Source: Callaeas wilsoni
Taxonomy: Eukaryota; Chordata; Aves; Passeriformes; Callaeidae
DNA length: 64,000 bases
Assembly: GCA_013398955.1 (NCBI GenBank)
Contig: VWPU01002890.1
Coordinates: forward strand, 99,549 to 163,548
Direction: 5' to 3'
The notes under the pieces were generated by a model, which was not told where the DNA came from, ran no database searches, and saw nothing but the letters and a program-made list of their open reading frames with translations. Below, piece after piece: positions 1 through 12,800 of the stretch (its first letter is position 1; each line of letters opens with the position of its first letter). The position numbers and the translations under genes are program-made.

Positions 1-2911
1 CAGAGAAGGTGTTGCAAATCTTGTTATGGGACTCCTGATGTGCAGACTCCCAGCTATTTTCTCAGGCAATAGTTTTGCCACTTATTTTTGATCTGTCAAC
101 TTTGTGATTTTCTTACAGTCTTCTCAAAATGAAAACTGAAGATATAAACATCAATGTTCTCACCACATTCTTTTGGCAGAGAGGTTCCATAAAGTCTGAC
201 ACTTGGCTATATTTTGTTTTGCATTCGCTGTAGGTGGTTGTCTAAATTTGTTGGCAAAGACCAGGTAAAAGTGATATCCTTTGAATGCACCTTGAAGATG
301 TCAGTTGCTTTCCAGTATTTCTGCTGCTTTCTAGTAGTGCCAGTGGTCTCTGAGAGCATGATGTCAAAACCAGTCCAAAGTACAAATGAGTAGGTGTGTT
401 TAGTGTATACTTATGCAAAATTTAAACTGTTTAGAGTTTAGGAAAGCTGACGTACATTAAACATGCACACTTTTTAATGCTTCTCAGAAAGCATTGATTA
501 TATTTCATAGGACAATGACTGTGTTAATTAGACACAAGAGTGTTGACAGCACTATAAAATTAACAGGCACGTAGACATGTTCGACATGCAGTTTACTTGG
601 TGTTGATACCAATTCAGCATTCCTCCTGGCAAAAGTGAGCTTGGAAGTTATATGCTTTACATAGACACAATCACAGAAACTCCGGTTTCCCTCTGCTCTA
701 CCTGGAAGTCATATAGCTGTTAATTGAAGGGAAGAAGGGAATTCTGCAGCATTAAACATGAAAGGCTCCTTCAAGAGGAAAGGGACAAACACCAGTAGGT
801 TCTGTTTCAGCTCCATGCACAAGTGCAGTCATTTAAGGCAGAATCTGCTCTCCATATCAGTGACTAAAATGACACTTCACTTTCTAATAATTAATGTCAT
901 TTCTGTAGGATCCAATATAAATTCATCAAAAACGCAGCCCCATCCTAAGCAGGTGATAGTCACCCATATTAACTGGAGAATTTCCGGTGATATGAGATTT
1001 TCTAAAATTTAAATGAGAGATGTGAAATCTTTCAAATCAGGGGAAATAAATACGTATCATCATGGTATAGACTGCTAGGCTAATAACTCTAGAGAAAACT
1101 TACATCAACTCCAGATGATTATTTGCTTCTTGCTTGTATGAGAAAGAGTGATGATATCTTGGAAGCATGGGCAATTTTTTCTAAATTATGGATGATATTT
1201 TTTATAGACTTTATTTCTCTAATCATAATGACAGTAGGGTTCCCTTATTCTGCTCATTGGGGAGTAAATGGAAACAACAATCCAAATGATACTCGAGCTC
1301 TTATATGTCTTCGTTCCTTGCATAATAATCTGTTATGGATGTGAAGCATAAGAACTATTGATCTGACTGAGTTCATAGAAATTTTCCTAACAGAATAATT
1401 CATTTCTTGAAGCACTTAAGTCTCATCCAGGAAAAGAATGCCATTCTTTGCAAATATTGCAAGATGACACAGGCAAAATATTTCCTATCCCAGTTTCAGC
1501 ACCAAGCAATAGGTAGGCTGCTTCTGCTATAAGCAAATGTAGTTTCTAACCAACAATGACAAGCCATTTTCACAAGTAACACCACTGTTAGTATTTGCTA
1601 GAACCTTGATGTATTAAACTTCAGCTTTGCTGCAAGTATCTATGATCTGTTACGGAATTTTGGAGATTGGACAAACGCATTTGTCTGAAAATAAAGGTTG
1701 AAATAGTTCATTCTTATATACTATGGAGCTGTATTTTCAGTAGGTATGCTTTGCATTGCTGTTTGTTTTGATTGGGTATGAAAATGTGCAAAACAGTAAG
1801 GGATCAAAATTGCTACCTGCCTTTCTAATATCTAAATGCGTATAAATATTTTGACACGAGGAGCAAAGATTTTAAAATGCTAAGCACTACAGCAAAATGG
1901 ATTAGCCTTTAGTAAGGGGAGCTTCAAATTGCAAGTGCCAGGGGGTTAATGGAAAGCAGTGTGTCATATTTCCTGATTTACCCTTTCACTATCTTGTCCA
2001 AAACACCTGGGTAATGTGTTGCACATAAATTATAATTCAATAAGCATACTTTGAGTTTCAATCCTTATTCTTTTCAAAAGTTTCAAATAAACTGTACAGA
2101 AATTCTGACTGTGGTAAAGTGCTCTGCTTTGGTTAGTGCTATAGCAATACCCCATGGGCAGAATGAACATAAGGTAGAATTGATCAGCCTTTTTGATAAC
2201 TTCAGAGTAGTTGAAGATCTAGAGATACTCTACAACATTTTCCTAGTGGACTCATGGAACAAAATGTATTTATTTTAAATGATTTTTTAATATTTGTCTC
2301 TTTTAGTTTGCTGGGAACACAGAAACATTTTGTATGAGACTAAGTTTGAAAGATATGGTGGTTTTATTATTTTCATAAACAGAGTTCAGACATATGTGAC
2401 ATGATACCTTGGTAATGTACGTTTAACTTGGACTTCACCCTCTCTTCCTGACATGCTCTAACTTCAGTCTTCAGCTCTGATAGCAGAAAGGCCATGGAAG
2501 ATGACTGGCTTGCAAAGGATTTACCACACCTCTTGTCAGCTTTGCAGATGGCTGTGGATGCTGTGCTGCCATGGCTGAAACACCTCAGCGACAGCAGCAC
2601 ATTTGTAGCCTTGTAAAACCGGGATATGGTGAGCTGGAATCAAAAGGTAAAATACATTTCGACAGCTTAAGAAATATTTATTAGCTTCTCCCAGTTCTTG
2701 GGTACAGGCAAAGCTGTTTGAGAGGGAAGGGGTATCGCATATTGGCTGTGGTAGACTGCCCTTCATGCAGTAAGTCTTTGTCAGGGACAGGGTTGTGCCT
2801 CCCTCTCTCTGTACCTGACCAATGTGCCAAATCTCAAGGATTTCTAAGGGCACCATAATTTATAAGGGATAATCAGATTCTGCTTTATGTCAGCTAATGA
2901 TACTACTTTCA
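1..2911. other. Unassigned non-coding DNA
   Basis: No repeat family, RNA gene or convincing exon is recognised here. Open frames are all short (the longest is about 106 codons, minus strand 2536-2856), overlap one another and show no known protein motif. The stretch is AT-rich, with a slightly more GC-balanced patch around 2450-2850. It may contain decayed repeats too old to see by eye. Confidence 0.6.
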
Positions 2912-3324
2912 TGTCCTGGTTCCAGACAGGACAGAGTTAATATTTTGCAGTAGCCCAGAGGGGGCATATGGCTAGGATGAGAAGGTTATTCTATACCACC
3001 TCGTGTCATCACTGAGGGCAGGGAAAAGGGACTCTCTTCTGGGGAGAAGGGGTTCCTGCTGGTCAAGAAAATGTGGTGGAGGGAGCTGTCCAGTGTTTTC
3101 TGTTATTAAGGAGTTTTTCAGTGTGAATCATTTATTTTCTTATACCTTTTGTTATTAATATTGTAGCTGTTACTATCTGTTTTCTTATCTCATTGCTGTT
3201 TCCAGTAAATTGTTCTTATCTCAACTCATGGTCTTTGGTGCCTCCAGCTGGAGGGAGAAGAGGGAGTGGTGCATGGTTTTAGTGGGAGTACTATATTGGA
3301 GAATACAATTCCTAAACCATCACA
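2912..3324 (+). mobile_element. Degraded avian endogenous retrovirus LTR (solo)
   Basis: The left edge, TGTCCTGGTT followed by a GACAGAGTTAAT-like stretch, matches my recollection of the 5' end of common passerine ERV LTRs. The right part (3205-3324) has the usual 3' arrangement: TTCTTATCTCAACTCATG, then a purine-rich GGAGGGAGAAGAGGGAGTGG block, then a terminal TAAACCATCACA. The element is about 413 bp, begins TGT and ends ACA. No gag, pol or env sequence lies next to it, so it is a solo LTR. The flanking bases (TTTCA on the left, TCTCC on the right) do not form a clear target-site duplication, which fits age or a misplaced right boundary. The open frames at 3210-3490 fall in or beside the LTR and are not genes. 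Confidence 0.65.
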
Positions 3325-3720
3325 TCTCCCCATCTTGTTCCCCAGGAATTTTTCTTCCTCTCCACTCATCCCACTTCCCTCACCCTTTGCTAGTGCCCCA
3401 CTTTGCCACTTGATAAAGTGGTGTTTTCTTTCCAGCCATACCACCGAAGAAGGACTAGGAAATGGAGCAGAGGAATGTTTTGATCTATAGAAGTTCTCAA
3501 GATCAGATTCCCAGGAACATTCTTGCCAGAGAGATAGATGGTATTGGTACCAAGTGTCTTGTAAATTGTTGAAGAATTACTCTGAGATTACTTGCATTTC
3601 CATCTTCACATACTATGTTATTCATCCTTTCATATGAGTTTTTATCTGGCTGTTTGGTATTAGATATAGCGTACAGAATTTATATATAATATTTCTAACT
3701 GCTTTTTCACCTTCTTGGAT

Positions 3721-3747
3721 TTTGATTGATTTATAAAATCAATCAAA
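3721..3747. repeat. Perfect 12-bp inverted repeat with 3-bp loop
   Basis: TTTGATTGATTT (3721-3732) and its exact reverse complement AAATCAATCAAA (3736-3747) are separated by ATA. Each arm contains TGATTGAT or its complement, the consensus core of composite PBX-HOX binding sites. The sequence directly shows the palindrome. A regulatory role is only inferred. Confidence 0.85.
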
Positions 3748-5891
3748 TCATTGTTTTACTTTCTGATCTTCTTTTCATTCTTCTCCTTTCTAAAATGAAT
3801 ATCAGGATATTTTTCTGCGATGTTGCACTTTCTACTCTTTCTCAATTTCCTCTGCAGCTATTCCAAGAAAAAAAGAAATCAAACTATTTTTCTGATGATG
3901 AATTCACTAGATCTGCTCTACCTTTTCAAAGAACTTTGTAGTATTGAATGTACCTCTCAAAAGAAATGCCACACAAACAAAGTTCTTCAAAGCGAATTTA
4001 ATAGTAGACAAAAAGAATGCTGACAGTCTCAGTCCCAAAGAAATTAATGGGATTTTGGTCATTAATTTTCTATAAGGGCACTATTTTGTGCTGGTATACA
4101 AGAAGTTCTGATCCAATAACCATCAGTAGATGAAGTTGCATTAATTGTGTTCAAAATGAAAGAGCAGTTCAAGGTTTCAGCTGCTACTCACAAAAATATC
4201 TAAATCCAAAGGCTTTGTTTTACCACGAAAATTTTGTTTCAAAATGCTCTTTATTTTTGTATTTTATTTTTATACAAAGCCTGTGTTGATTATTTTTCTG
4301 TTGTGTTTTTTTTTTTCCCCAATTATTTGTTTATCATATCAGGAAACATCATGCTATTAATGCATTCCAATGTGAGAGCATCCCTGTCACTATATTAGCT
4401 CTTGAGCAGTCCTATCTTATGTTCTGATTCTCCTGCTGTAATGTTTTCTATGGTACATATAACTTTGAGAACTCTGCAGCTCAGTTATATATAAAAATTT
4501 CTGAGCTAAGAGAAAAGGATAAAACCTGGGAACATGGCAGCACACGTGTTGAAAGGAAAATTCCCCCTGCTGCTCTCAGGATCAGTGCCTTTAAACCTCT
4601 CCTGGCCTGTTATACTTAGTAATTTAAAAGTTGCATGGCATGATAGCTTTAGTTAATTTATTGAGTTTAGACGTGTCTTATAATGACTGGACATTAATTC
4701 TTCCTCAGTATCTTGTAGTGAACCCTTCCCTGAGTGTTTATTGCATATAAGTTTGGTAGCTGTTGTCTGTAAATTTCCACAATTAGGTATAGAGTAAGAC
4801 TTCCCTCATCAAAAAGCTTTCCCACATCAATTTCCCTGATTGAATTGAGAGATAAATCCTTCATGTTGATGTGGAGAGTGAGAACATATCACCCCATTGA
4901 CCAGTACATGGTGGAGATCCATAACTGCACCATGGAGTCAGCCTTGATAGCAGATAGCAGTATGTACTCCAGATGATTAAAGACATTAAGCATAACTAGA
5001 CTGGATTCTGCATTTTTTCTACTTTTAGTAGAGATTTACTTTCTCTGCTATTTACCTTATAGGAGCTCATAGATAATATTCCATTTTAGCCTTTACTCTC
5101 TCCATTATATTTACATTAATGATACTGAAAATTTTATCAGACATTGTTCAAAGCCTTACATAATATTAACTGTATAATATATATTTCTTTATAATATTTA
5201 TTAAAACATTGCATTTTTTTCTCAGGTATCTGGAGCATTTTTGGTAGAGCAATTAGCTTTACTATTTCTGTTTTGTTTTCTTTTTAACTTCATGATTTTT
5301 TATTTTTTCTTTTGTTTCATCTTTTTTTGTGCCTCTGGAATGTTTCATTACATAAAATTTAAAATGCACACTACTTTTACTCTGTGATGTATGCCAGCTT
5401 TTATTGGGCTTCTTATACCTTACTATATTTGTTTTCATGTGACATAGGAAATCCTTGTTTATTTCTTAAAAGCACCTTTAAAGATTTTTCTGTCTCATGC
5501 TTCATGGGATTTCAAAGAATTTTTAAATAAAAACAATGGATCTCATATTTAACTTTTTGTTTTCCTTTTTTTCTTTCTTCACAATTCTGGCCAGCCTGAG
5601 GTTACCTTTTAAAGAATGGTGAATAGATTGAGGCTACGATTGAGAAGTTTTCATCCTTACCCTCTGGAGACATACAGAACTCACCAGATCACTCTGATCT
5701 TTTTCAGGAGTATTGGAGAAAAGTAATTTTTTTGTAATACAATTTTTGATCCTACAGAGACATATATAATTCAGTGCACAGAGGGAAGAGATGGTGACCA
5801 CAGCTTTTTTAGAGCTGCTGAGAAACAAGATAAATAAGATAACTTTTTGAACTTCTGTCTAAAAAGCAAAAGCATCTATTGCATATTATCC

Positions 5892-5919
5892 TGCTGAACA
5901 CTGGACCCAGTGTTCAGCA
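5892..5919. repeat. Perfect 13-bp inverted repeat with 2-bp spacer
   Basis: TGCTGAACACTGG (5892-5904) is followed by AC and then the exact reverse complement CCAGTGTTCAGCA (5907-5919). The arms have balanced base composition, so this is not a simple AT palindrome. The loop is too short for a microRNA precursor. It could form a cruciform, or it could be the junction of a small inverted duplication. Confidence 0.85.
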
Positions 5920-7265
5920 ACAGCGAACGCTAAGCTGATGTAACTGACAGAGATCAGTTGGCTTAAGGTAATATGAATAATATTTTTAAGCAAAAGCTGA
6001 TATTTTCATGAGATCACGTGAGGCCTGTGCCACTGTTAAAAGCAAAGAATAATAGATATTATGAATAAAGTAAAACAGAAATAGAAATGGAATTATGGAA
6101 TGGTTTCCATTGTGCTCAACAAAGATAAAATGATAATTTTTGTAAGCCACAGAAAATGTTATTATAATTATCTGTCATGATGATGCAAATAGTTTGTGCT
6201 GGCCACAGTATTCAGACTCCCACAAAGTTATCTTGTTTCTCACATCCATTTCCTACCTTGAGGAAAATCTACAGTGTAGGCAGAAATTCAGAAAATGAGA
6301 TGTACATTATAAGCCCATGGAGATTAAATTTATCCGGAAAAGTAATCACAGACCAGAACGTTATTTATAGGTAGCTTGCCTGGGACCTTAATACAAGAAA
6401 ATTACACTATAGTCAGAACAAAATTTACTTTAAATTAGAGCTCAAAGGTAAACATGATGTCCCAGTTTTAAATGGAGGAGACGAGAAACTGTTATAGTAA
6501 TTCTGAGGTTTTGAGTTAAAGACAAATGAAACCAGCACCTTAGGATTTTTACTGAGACTAATAAATTGCAGTCACTAGTGACAAAGATTATCCAGGACTT
6601 GGTGGCTGACTGTAACAGTTTTGAGTAGCATTGGGACTGCAGCTATAGTAATGAAGAATATATGAAAGTGAAGTTCAAAATTAGGATTTTTCATGGTAGT
6701 TAAGTTGTGTAGCATCTGTTGAGAGGAGTCACAGTAACAAGGTTTTGTAAGTGCTTTTTTCCCGTGTGTCACCAAGTATAGCTGAGATTAAATGAAAAAA
6801 TCCCTTCTTACATACATTCAGCAGCTGATCACTAGCAACGTCAGTGTCTGTCAGGTGTTTTTTACTTATAAACACAGGGGAGCCCTGCTACAGTCATTGT
6901 TATGTTAAATACAACATACCTTGTCTAGCAATGCATGTAACTACACGTTTACCTTTCAAAATTCCTACCTCTATTGTAGAGAATCAAGGCCTCGGTGCAC
7001 ATTTATTCAAAACTCCTCCGAAATCATGCAGCACTGACGTCTTGATTTGGTAAAAATTTATGTGTGTCAAGGCTTCAGAGCTTCAAGGCATAAGTGTATG
7101 GGTTTAAGGTTAAGTTTGCATCGCTCCTGCAGTTCACATGAAAAACCATCCCTAGTGCCATTGGCAAGTGCAACACATCAATCATTCTGCTTCACGTGGG
7201 GGCACAGGAGGAGGCATGTGTGTGTAAAGCTCCAACAGCAATTCTTCCCCTTTTGACAGCCCTAG

Positions 7266-7827
7266 AAAAAGTATAGCTGGAATACTACGTCCAGTTTTAG
7301 CATATTTTTCCACAAGGCATGGACCATTTAGGCAAGTCGCAAAATAATGATCAGAGGTCTAAAAATTGTGTGGAAAGAAATATTAGAAGAAATGAGATTG
7401 TTCATGTCAGAGAACATCAGGAAGGCAGAGTAACCAATTTCCAAATGTTGCTACAGAATAACTGAAAGTGAAAAATAGTACTTTCCACATGCAGGATGTT
7501 GGACATATAATAGTAAATTCAAAGAAAACAAAACACAGGTTAGGAACTAAAAAATTATAACAACAGCTAAATACTACAATAAATTGACTAGGAAGGTTGT
7601 GGAATCTTCTGCCATTTAAGGTTTCAAAAGGCAGGCTGGATAGATGTCCCTCCGGTGTTTGGATGTTGGACATATAATAGTAAATTCAAAGAAAACAAAA
7701 CATAGGTTAGGAACTAAAAAAATATAACAAGAGCTAAATACTACAATAAATTGACTAGGAAGGTTGTGGAATCTTCTGCCATTTAAGGTTTCAAAAGACA
7801 GGCCGGATAGATGTCCCTCCGGTGTTT
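7266..7827 (+). mobile_element. Ancient CR1-like LINE fragment, 3' part of ORF2
   Basis: The + strand follows the order of the C-terminal reverse-transcriptase region of old sauropsid CR1 elements. A GGAATACTACGTCCAGTTTT segment (the 'tyrosine-cysteine-valine-glutamine-phenylalanine' region) comes first, then an AGAGGTCTAAAAA segment, then GAAGGTTGTGGAATCTTCTGCC and GGTTTCAAAAGGCAGGCTGGA near the end. Stops and indels break every frame, so it is dead. It lacks a 5' end and a clean terminal repeat. Its divergence looks greater than that of the other CR1 copies in the window, suggesting an older insertion. Its distal part is tandemly duplicated, as listed separately. The minus-strand open frame 7407-7673 is a shadow. 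Confidence 0.7.
7494..7827 (+). repeat. 167-bp tandem duplication (two copies) inside the old CR1
   Basis: Copy 1 is 7494-7660 and copy 2 is 7661-7827. They are the same length and directly adjacent. Both start GGATGTTGGACATATAATAG and end CTCCGGTGTTT. By eye they differ at five positions (about 3%), so the duplication is much younger than the CR1 fragment that contains it. Confidence 0.93.
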
Positions 7828-10800
7828 ATGCGGGGGAATAATTATGAAATAGCAATTTGCTTCCTGAAATGACATGTAGGTTATGAAGCAGAACTCAAGT
7901 TGAAAAGCTGTGTGATTTTGTGCCAGGGCAAATTTCAGCAGATACAGCTTTGTCTGGCTGGGCTTCTAAGTGATCCTTAAACTTTTAAGTTATCCTGGTG
8001 TAATGCTTGGGGAGAGAGAGGGAGCACAGATACCATGGTGACCCTAAACGACAGGCAGGGACTAGCAATGTGGTTCAACAGTGGAGAAAGGCTTAAGCTA
8101 AGGAAAGAAAACAGCAGCAGTGAGTTTTTGGCTACAAAAATGAGGGTCTATTGGACTATCTTTCATCTCATGGTCACATCTAATTGTACAATACCTGAAC
8201 ATTTTCCATTAAAAAAATGAAAAAACTTTGGGAAATTAATTTGGAACTGTGCAAGTAAAACACTAATATTATACTTCCTTTCATTTGGATTTGTCAAGAA
8301 ATACAACTTTATAGAACACTGCTATTTATTACATTTTTCTTGTAAGTAAATATTTTAAAAGTAAAATACAGGCTGTTAAGCCTGCAAAAAATTAGATATT
8401 AAATACCTTAGGTTTTGTAGGGTGCCTTTTCATTCCATATTATTAGAAAATAAATCCTACCAAGAAATAGGATTGCATAAGTAAGGACTTTTGGTGAAAA
8501 AATGGGTTTGTTTCATTTTTAAATCTAAGCTGTTGATACCTATAGATAAATCCACAAATACTAATAGCAAGGACAAGACACATTAAGTATGTTGTTGGAG
8601 TAGTTTCCCAAAGCAATATTGCTGTAGTCTGGCCCAAAGCCAAATGGAAATTTATCAAATAGATTAAATGGTAAAACTAATGGTAGCGTTTCAGACCTAA
8701 GTCTTAAATGGGAAATAAAGGTTCCACAGAAAATTGGAAAGTAAACAGTGACTACTTAAATATGCAGTATGCCCACAGCAGCCCTTTAATATAGCTGTGA
8801 TTAAGACATATGGCGGAAAATGTATGCTCACCCTTTCAGCAATAATCAAATTAATATTCGGTTGACCTTTTCAATAAATAGAATTGGTCAGTGTCAAGGA
8901 ATAAGCAACAGACAGATTTCTTTAATAAGATGATATAGGAAAAGATTGTGAGATCAGATAATCTCCTCCAAGCTGATTTTTTTTCCCTCATACTTTAAGT
9001 TACTTCTAATTTCTTGCCATTTCTTTTCCCAAGCATACCAGATATTTCTTTTTCTTCTGTTTCTGGTCTGTTCTCCATCATTATTAGATGAAGCCATTTG
9101 ATCAAATTTATTATTTCCTTTGCAGCCATTTCTTTGACCATTAAAAGTTTCCACCAGAAAGTTTTATTCCCTGTAATGTGGGCATCTTTTGGGAATGATG
9201 CACTTTATGAGTTACTCCCAGGAATGTCCTTGGACATAACTCTTCCTTCCTTCCATATTTGCTCAGACTTAGCTTTGGACCCCATACTTCCCAAACGGAA
9301 GACTCCAGTCTTTGTTGGCTTCATAGCATCTCCCCCGTTGTCCTTCCCCTTTCCCAGAACTGGCTGCTACTCTTTTGGCAATGCTGAAAATCCTGTCAGG
9401 TTTCACTCCTGCAACCCAGAAAGATTTAAGCTTCATCCTCTGCAGATTCAGGTTCCAAATTTTATCTGCCAACTATCATCTTCATCTTTATAGATTTCTT
9501 TTGCTCTCTACTTTTTTTCTCCCTGTCTTCCCAATTCTGTCCTTCTTTATTGGAGTTGTCATTTTTTGGCATCTGATTTCCTTTTATTGCACCCTACTAA
9601 TATTCTGATTTTTCCAGTGAGTCTTGGACAGTAAGGATCTTCAAACAGCATCTGATCTTAAAAATGTAGGGAGAAAACAGAAGTGATGAAGACAAATCTG
9701 ATGGATTGAAACGACCTTAGTACTAGGATAGTGGTAATACAAAGAAACAGTGAAAAATTTTGAAAAGAAATACTAAAAATATGACCGAGTGATTATGATG
9801 TTTATCAGAAATTCTCCTTGGAACCAAGTCAGCTAGTACTGAAAATAATTTTGCTCCAGTAGAAACTGGAATAGGCTGTTTTCAACCTACCACAGAAAAT
9901 TCATTGGAGGTTTGGTGGAAAACTGTACATATTATTGCAACTCTTTCAGAAACTTGATAATACTTATAATACTTTCTTGTTTTATGTTATTCTAGCTGTT
10001 TTTTCTGTTTTTTTTTTTTTTTGTTTTATTCCTTTGCGTTTTTTAGCAGTGATAGCAAAGGAATTTTTCTAAGGCAATGTCACTGTTATTATTATAATTG
10101 TTGACATTATTTGCATTTGGAAAACTTTATCTTATGTCTCATTTACATGTGATGTATCTTGAAATGTCTGTGATATATGGATATATGCCTGCATTGTCTC
10201 CTGACAAATGTACTGCACATGAAATATTTCTTCTCGATCATAAAGGGGATGATTTCAAAAACTATAAATACCCCATAAACATTTCTATGGTATTTTCTTT
10301 GAGATGCTGCTTATTTTTATGTTCTGCCTCATACAAGTCAGAATTTTAGATTTCCTTTGCTCTCCTTTATTTGTACCGTGATCTGTCATTGATACTTTGT
10401 TGTGAATGAAGATGTCTGCTATATAACACCAGTCAGAATGCAGGGTGTCAATAAAAGAACTAAAATGCAAGTTTGCCATTCAGGGAGCAGTATCTCTGAA
10501 TCAGAGACTTGCTCTTAATTCACAAAGGCAGTGAATTCTGCAGGCAGGTTTTGTGGCAAGTTATATGGAGAAACTGTAGGTGATTTGGACATGCTACAAA
10601 TGCAGACAAATTGTTGCATGGATAGTGCATAAATAAAATAAGAGAATCACTAATTATTTAACTGATGGAAGATACTTTGATCCGTAAAAAAAAAAAGAAA
10701 AATAATAAGAATTGAGCCTTCAGCTTCTGTGACATGCCTTTTCTTTACGATGTCATTTGAAAAGGTTTCCTTCGTAAAATGTGAAGTTATAGTTCAGAGA

Positions 10801-12409
10801 AGTTTTATTTTCATTCTTAGGCTTCATGTTGCCATTGTATATGTGCTTCTGGACCAGGACTAGAAATTTAAGCATTTGAGGATTGAATAAATGAAAATTG
10901 TATTATCTAAAAGCATTAACATAAGAAGTGCTGCACCCCATGCAAAGAGATCAGTCTCCATGAGAATGCTATAAATTTCATACCAGTCCTGGTCATTTTT
11001 GGGTGAAGCGTGAAGGTTTATTTAGACATACTGACATGTCTGGTAAGGGAGCAGTGGCAAGCAATTGCAAGTGAGGCATTCAGGGGCTTCTCATCTCAGC
11101 TGATGTTTGAATATAGCTCCACAATGTTTTGCCACAAGTTAGAATAGAAGGTATAAAAATTGGTTAGCCAATGAAAAATACATTCTTGATTATCTTGCAA
11201 TTAATCTGGCCTAGATAAGGTGATAGGAATAATTTAGATAGAGCTTAGCGCAGGTCAAGATGAAGAGAGGGTCAGAAAGAGGTTCAGAAACCCTTACGTT
11301 CTTTTTCTCAGGGAAAGAGACTTCACTTAGAGGCTGTTTTCATGCCTTTGAGTGATATATTGTGTACCTCTAGTGCTTATAGACAAGTACTAATAGACAG
11401 ATGAGGAGTTTTGGAGGATATGTGAAGGAAACATAAATTGAATAGGGAATCAAATACATGCAGAGGATCCAATTATCGTTTTTGATTCCCTAAATATACC
11501 ATTGCTGTTGCAGAAATACAGAGGAATTGGCAAGGTTAATTGGTTCAGAGATTGAACAAAAGGTTTCTGCTTGAAATATGAATCTTTGGATCAGCTGGCT
11601 GGATGGCCAGACTGTAAAGTCATAAATTTTAATTACTCTTGCTCCTATGGAGTTTGTAGAAGACCTAATCCCAATTTCTTTATGCACCAAAATGTCTAAT
11701 GACTTCTGTACAAGTAAGTGTGCAGAGAATGCACAATCAGACCTGGAATGATTATGCAGTGTTGGATCTTGCTACTGTGTTCTGTGCTATGAACTGACTG
11801 TTGATTTAATTTAACCTGGAAAAATTATGTGACTGAATTGATTAGCTCCGCAATTTTCTGGACTTATACATTGCGCTGTGTTCTTTCTGTTTCTTTCAGC
11901 TCGAATACTACAATACAGTTTTGTCAAGGTTTCTTCAGGATGACTTTTCTCGAGGACTAAGTTAATATGTCATGCTAGCAAAAGAGTGGAAGAGTAACTC
12001 TTGTTGTTTAACCATTGTTTACATGAATATTATAAGTTTTCCCTACACAATCAAAACATTTTATGTTAATATGACTACTTTCATGTCTGTGCTATCACTG
12101 TTCCTCCTCGGATTGTTTTATCTAGGAACTTTTTGTCAGGACAGAGAAATTCTGTGCATTTTTTAAGACCAGAGCAGATATTGCAGCTAAAACATACAAT
12201 GGAGAGCTGGAGATAGTGAGCTGGTAGGCTGATCATCATCACCTGCAAAAGGGGCATGATGTGCTTTTGCTGGTAATCAGTCAGGTGCAGAGGGGTCCAT
12301 GCCTACTGCTCCCTGAAGTATCTGCATTGAGTTGTCATCTACAATTCCGTGACTTTTGCTTTAGAATTTTTTTGCATATTCACATCTCTTTTTTACCACT
12401 TGATCCCTT
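7828..12409. other. Unassigned non-coding DNA
   Basis: No repeat family or exon is recognised. The longest frame is 131 codons (+ strand, 9098-9493). It lacks motifs, overlaps other frames on both strands and is within chance length. A T-run of 15 lies at 10008-10022. Otherwise the stretch is ordinary AT-rich sequence. Confidence 0.6.
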
Positions 12410-12800
12410 GGGCTTGTTATGGGGCTGAGAGGGCCAGTGGCTCTCACCACCCCAGTGCAGAGAAGGGCAGCTCCACAGTTCTCCCTCTCAACTCAACAGT
12501 CTCCTCAGAGATCAGAGCCAAGGCTGCACAGCAGGGCCACACCTAAACAGGTGTTGGATGACAGAGAGATGAACGCCCAGGAAAGGGGAAGATTGCCATG
12601 CAAACCTCCAGGTCATCAGCAGGTGACAGCTCTTATCTTCCTCCCTGCCACCTGCCCTTGGGATTTCCTTGTGATAGAACCTATTATTGAAACTGGGGAC
12701 AGTTTAGGGGGCATTAGCTAGAGATGGATATTGGGCGTGACACCTGGCACCCATGATCTGCAGGCCCCTCTCCATTTGCATTAGAAACCCACTCACTGCA
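12410..12800. other. GC-rich unassigned patch
   Basis: About 390 bp are clearly richer in G+C than the flanks, with several purine/pyrimidine blocks such as GGGGCTGAGAGGGCC and CACCTGGCACCC. Two overlapping + frames (12349-12546 and 12419-12721) exist only because AT-rich stop codons are scarce here. CpG is not enriched, so it does not look like a CpG-island promoter. It could be an unrecognised LTR or a decayed repeat. I cannot assign it. Confidence 0.4.

Larger units (their letters stand above)
3325..7265. other. Unassigned non-coding DNA
   Basis: AT-rich DNA with many poly-T and poly-A runs and no recognised repeat or exon. Two short perfect inverted repeats, listed separately, are its only distinct structures. 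The open frames are up to about 70 codons and lack motifs. Confidence 0.6.

Noticed and set aside
9098..9493. 131-codon + frame as a gene
   Set aside because: No motif, overlapped by a minus frame, and within the expected chance length.
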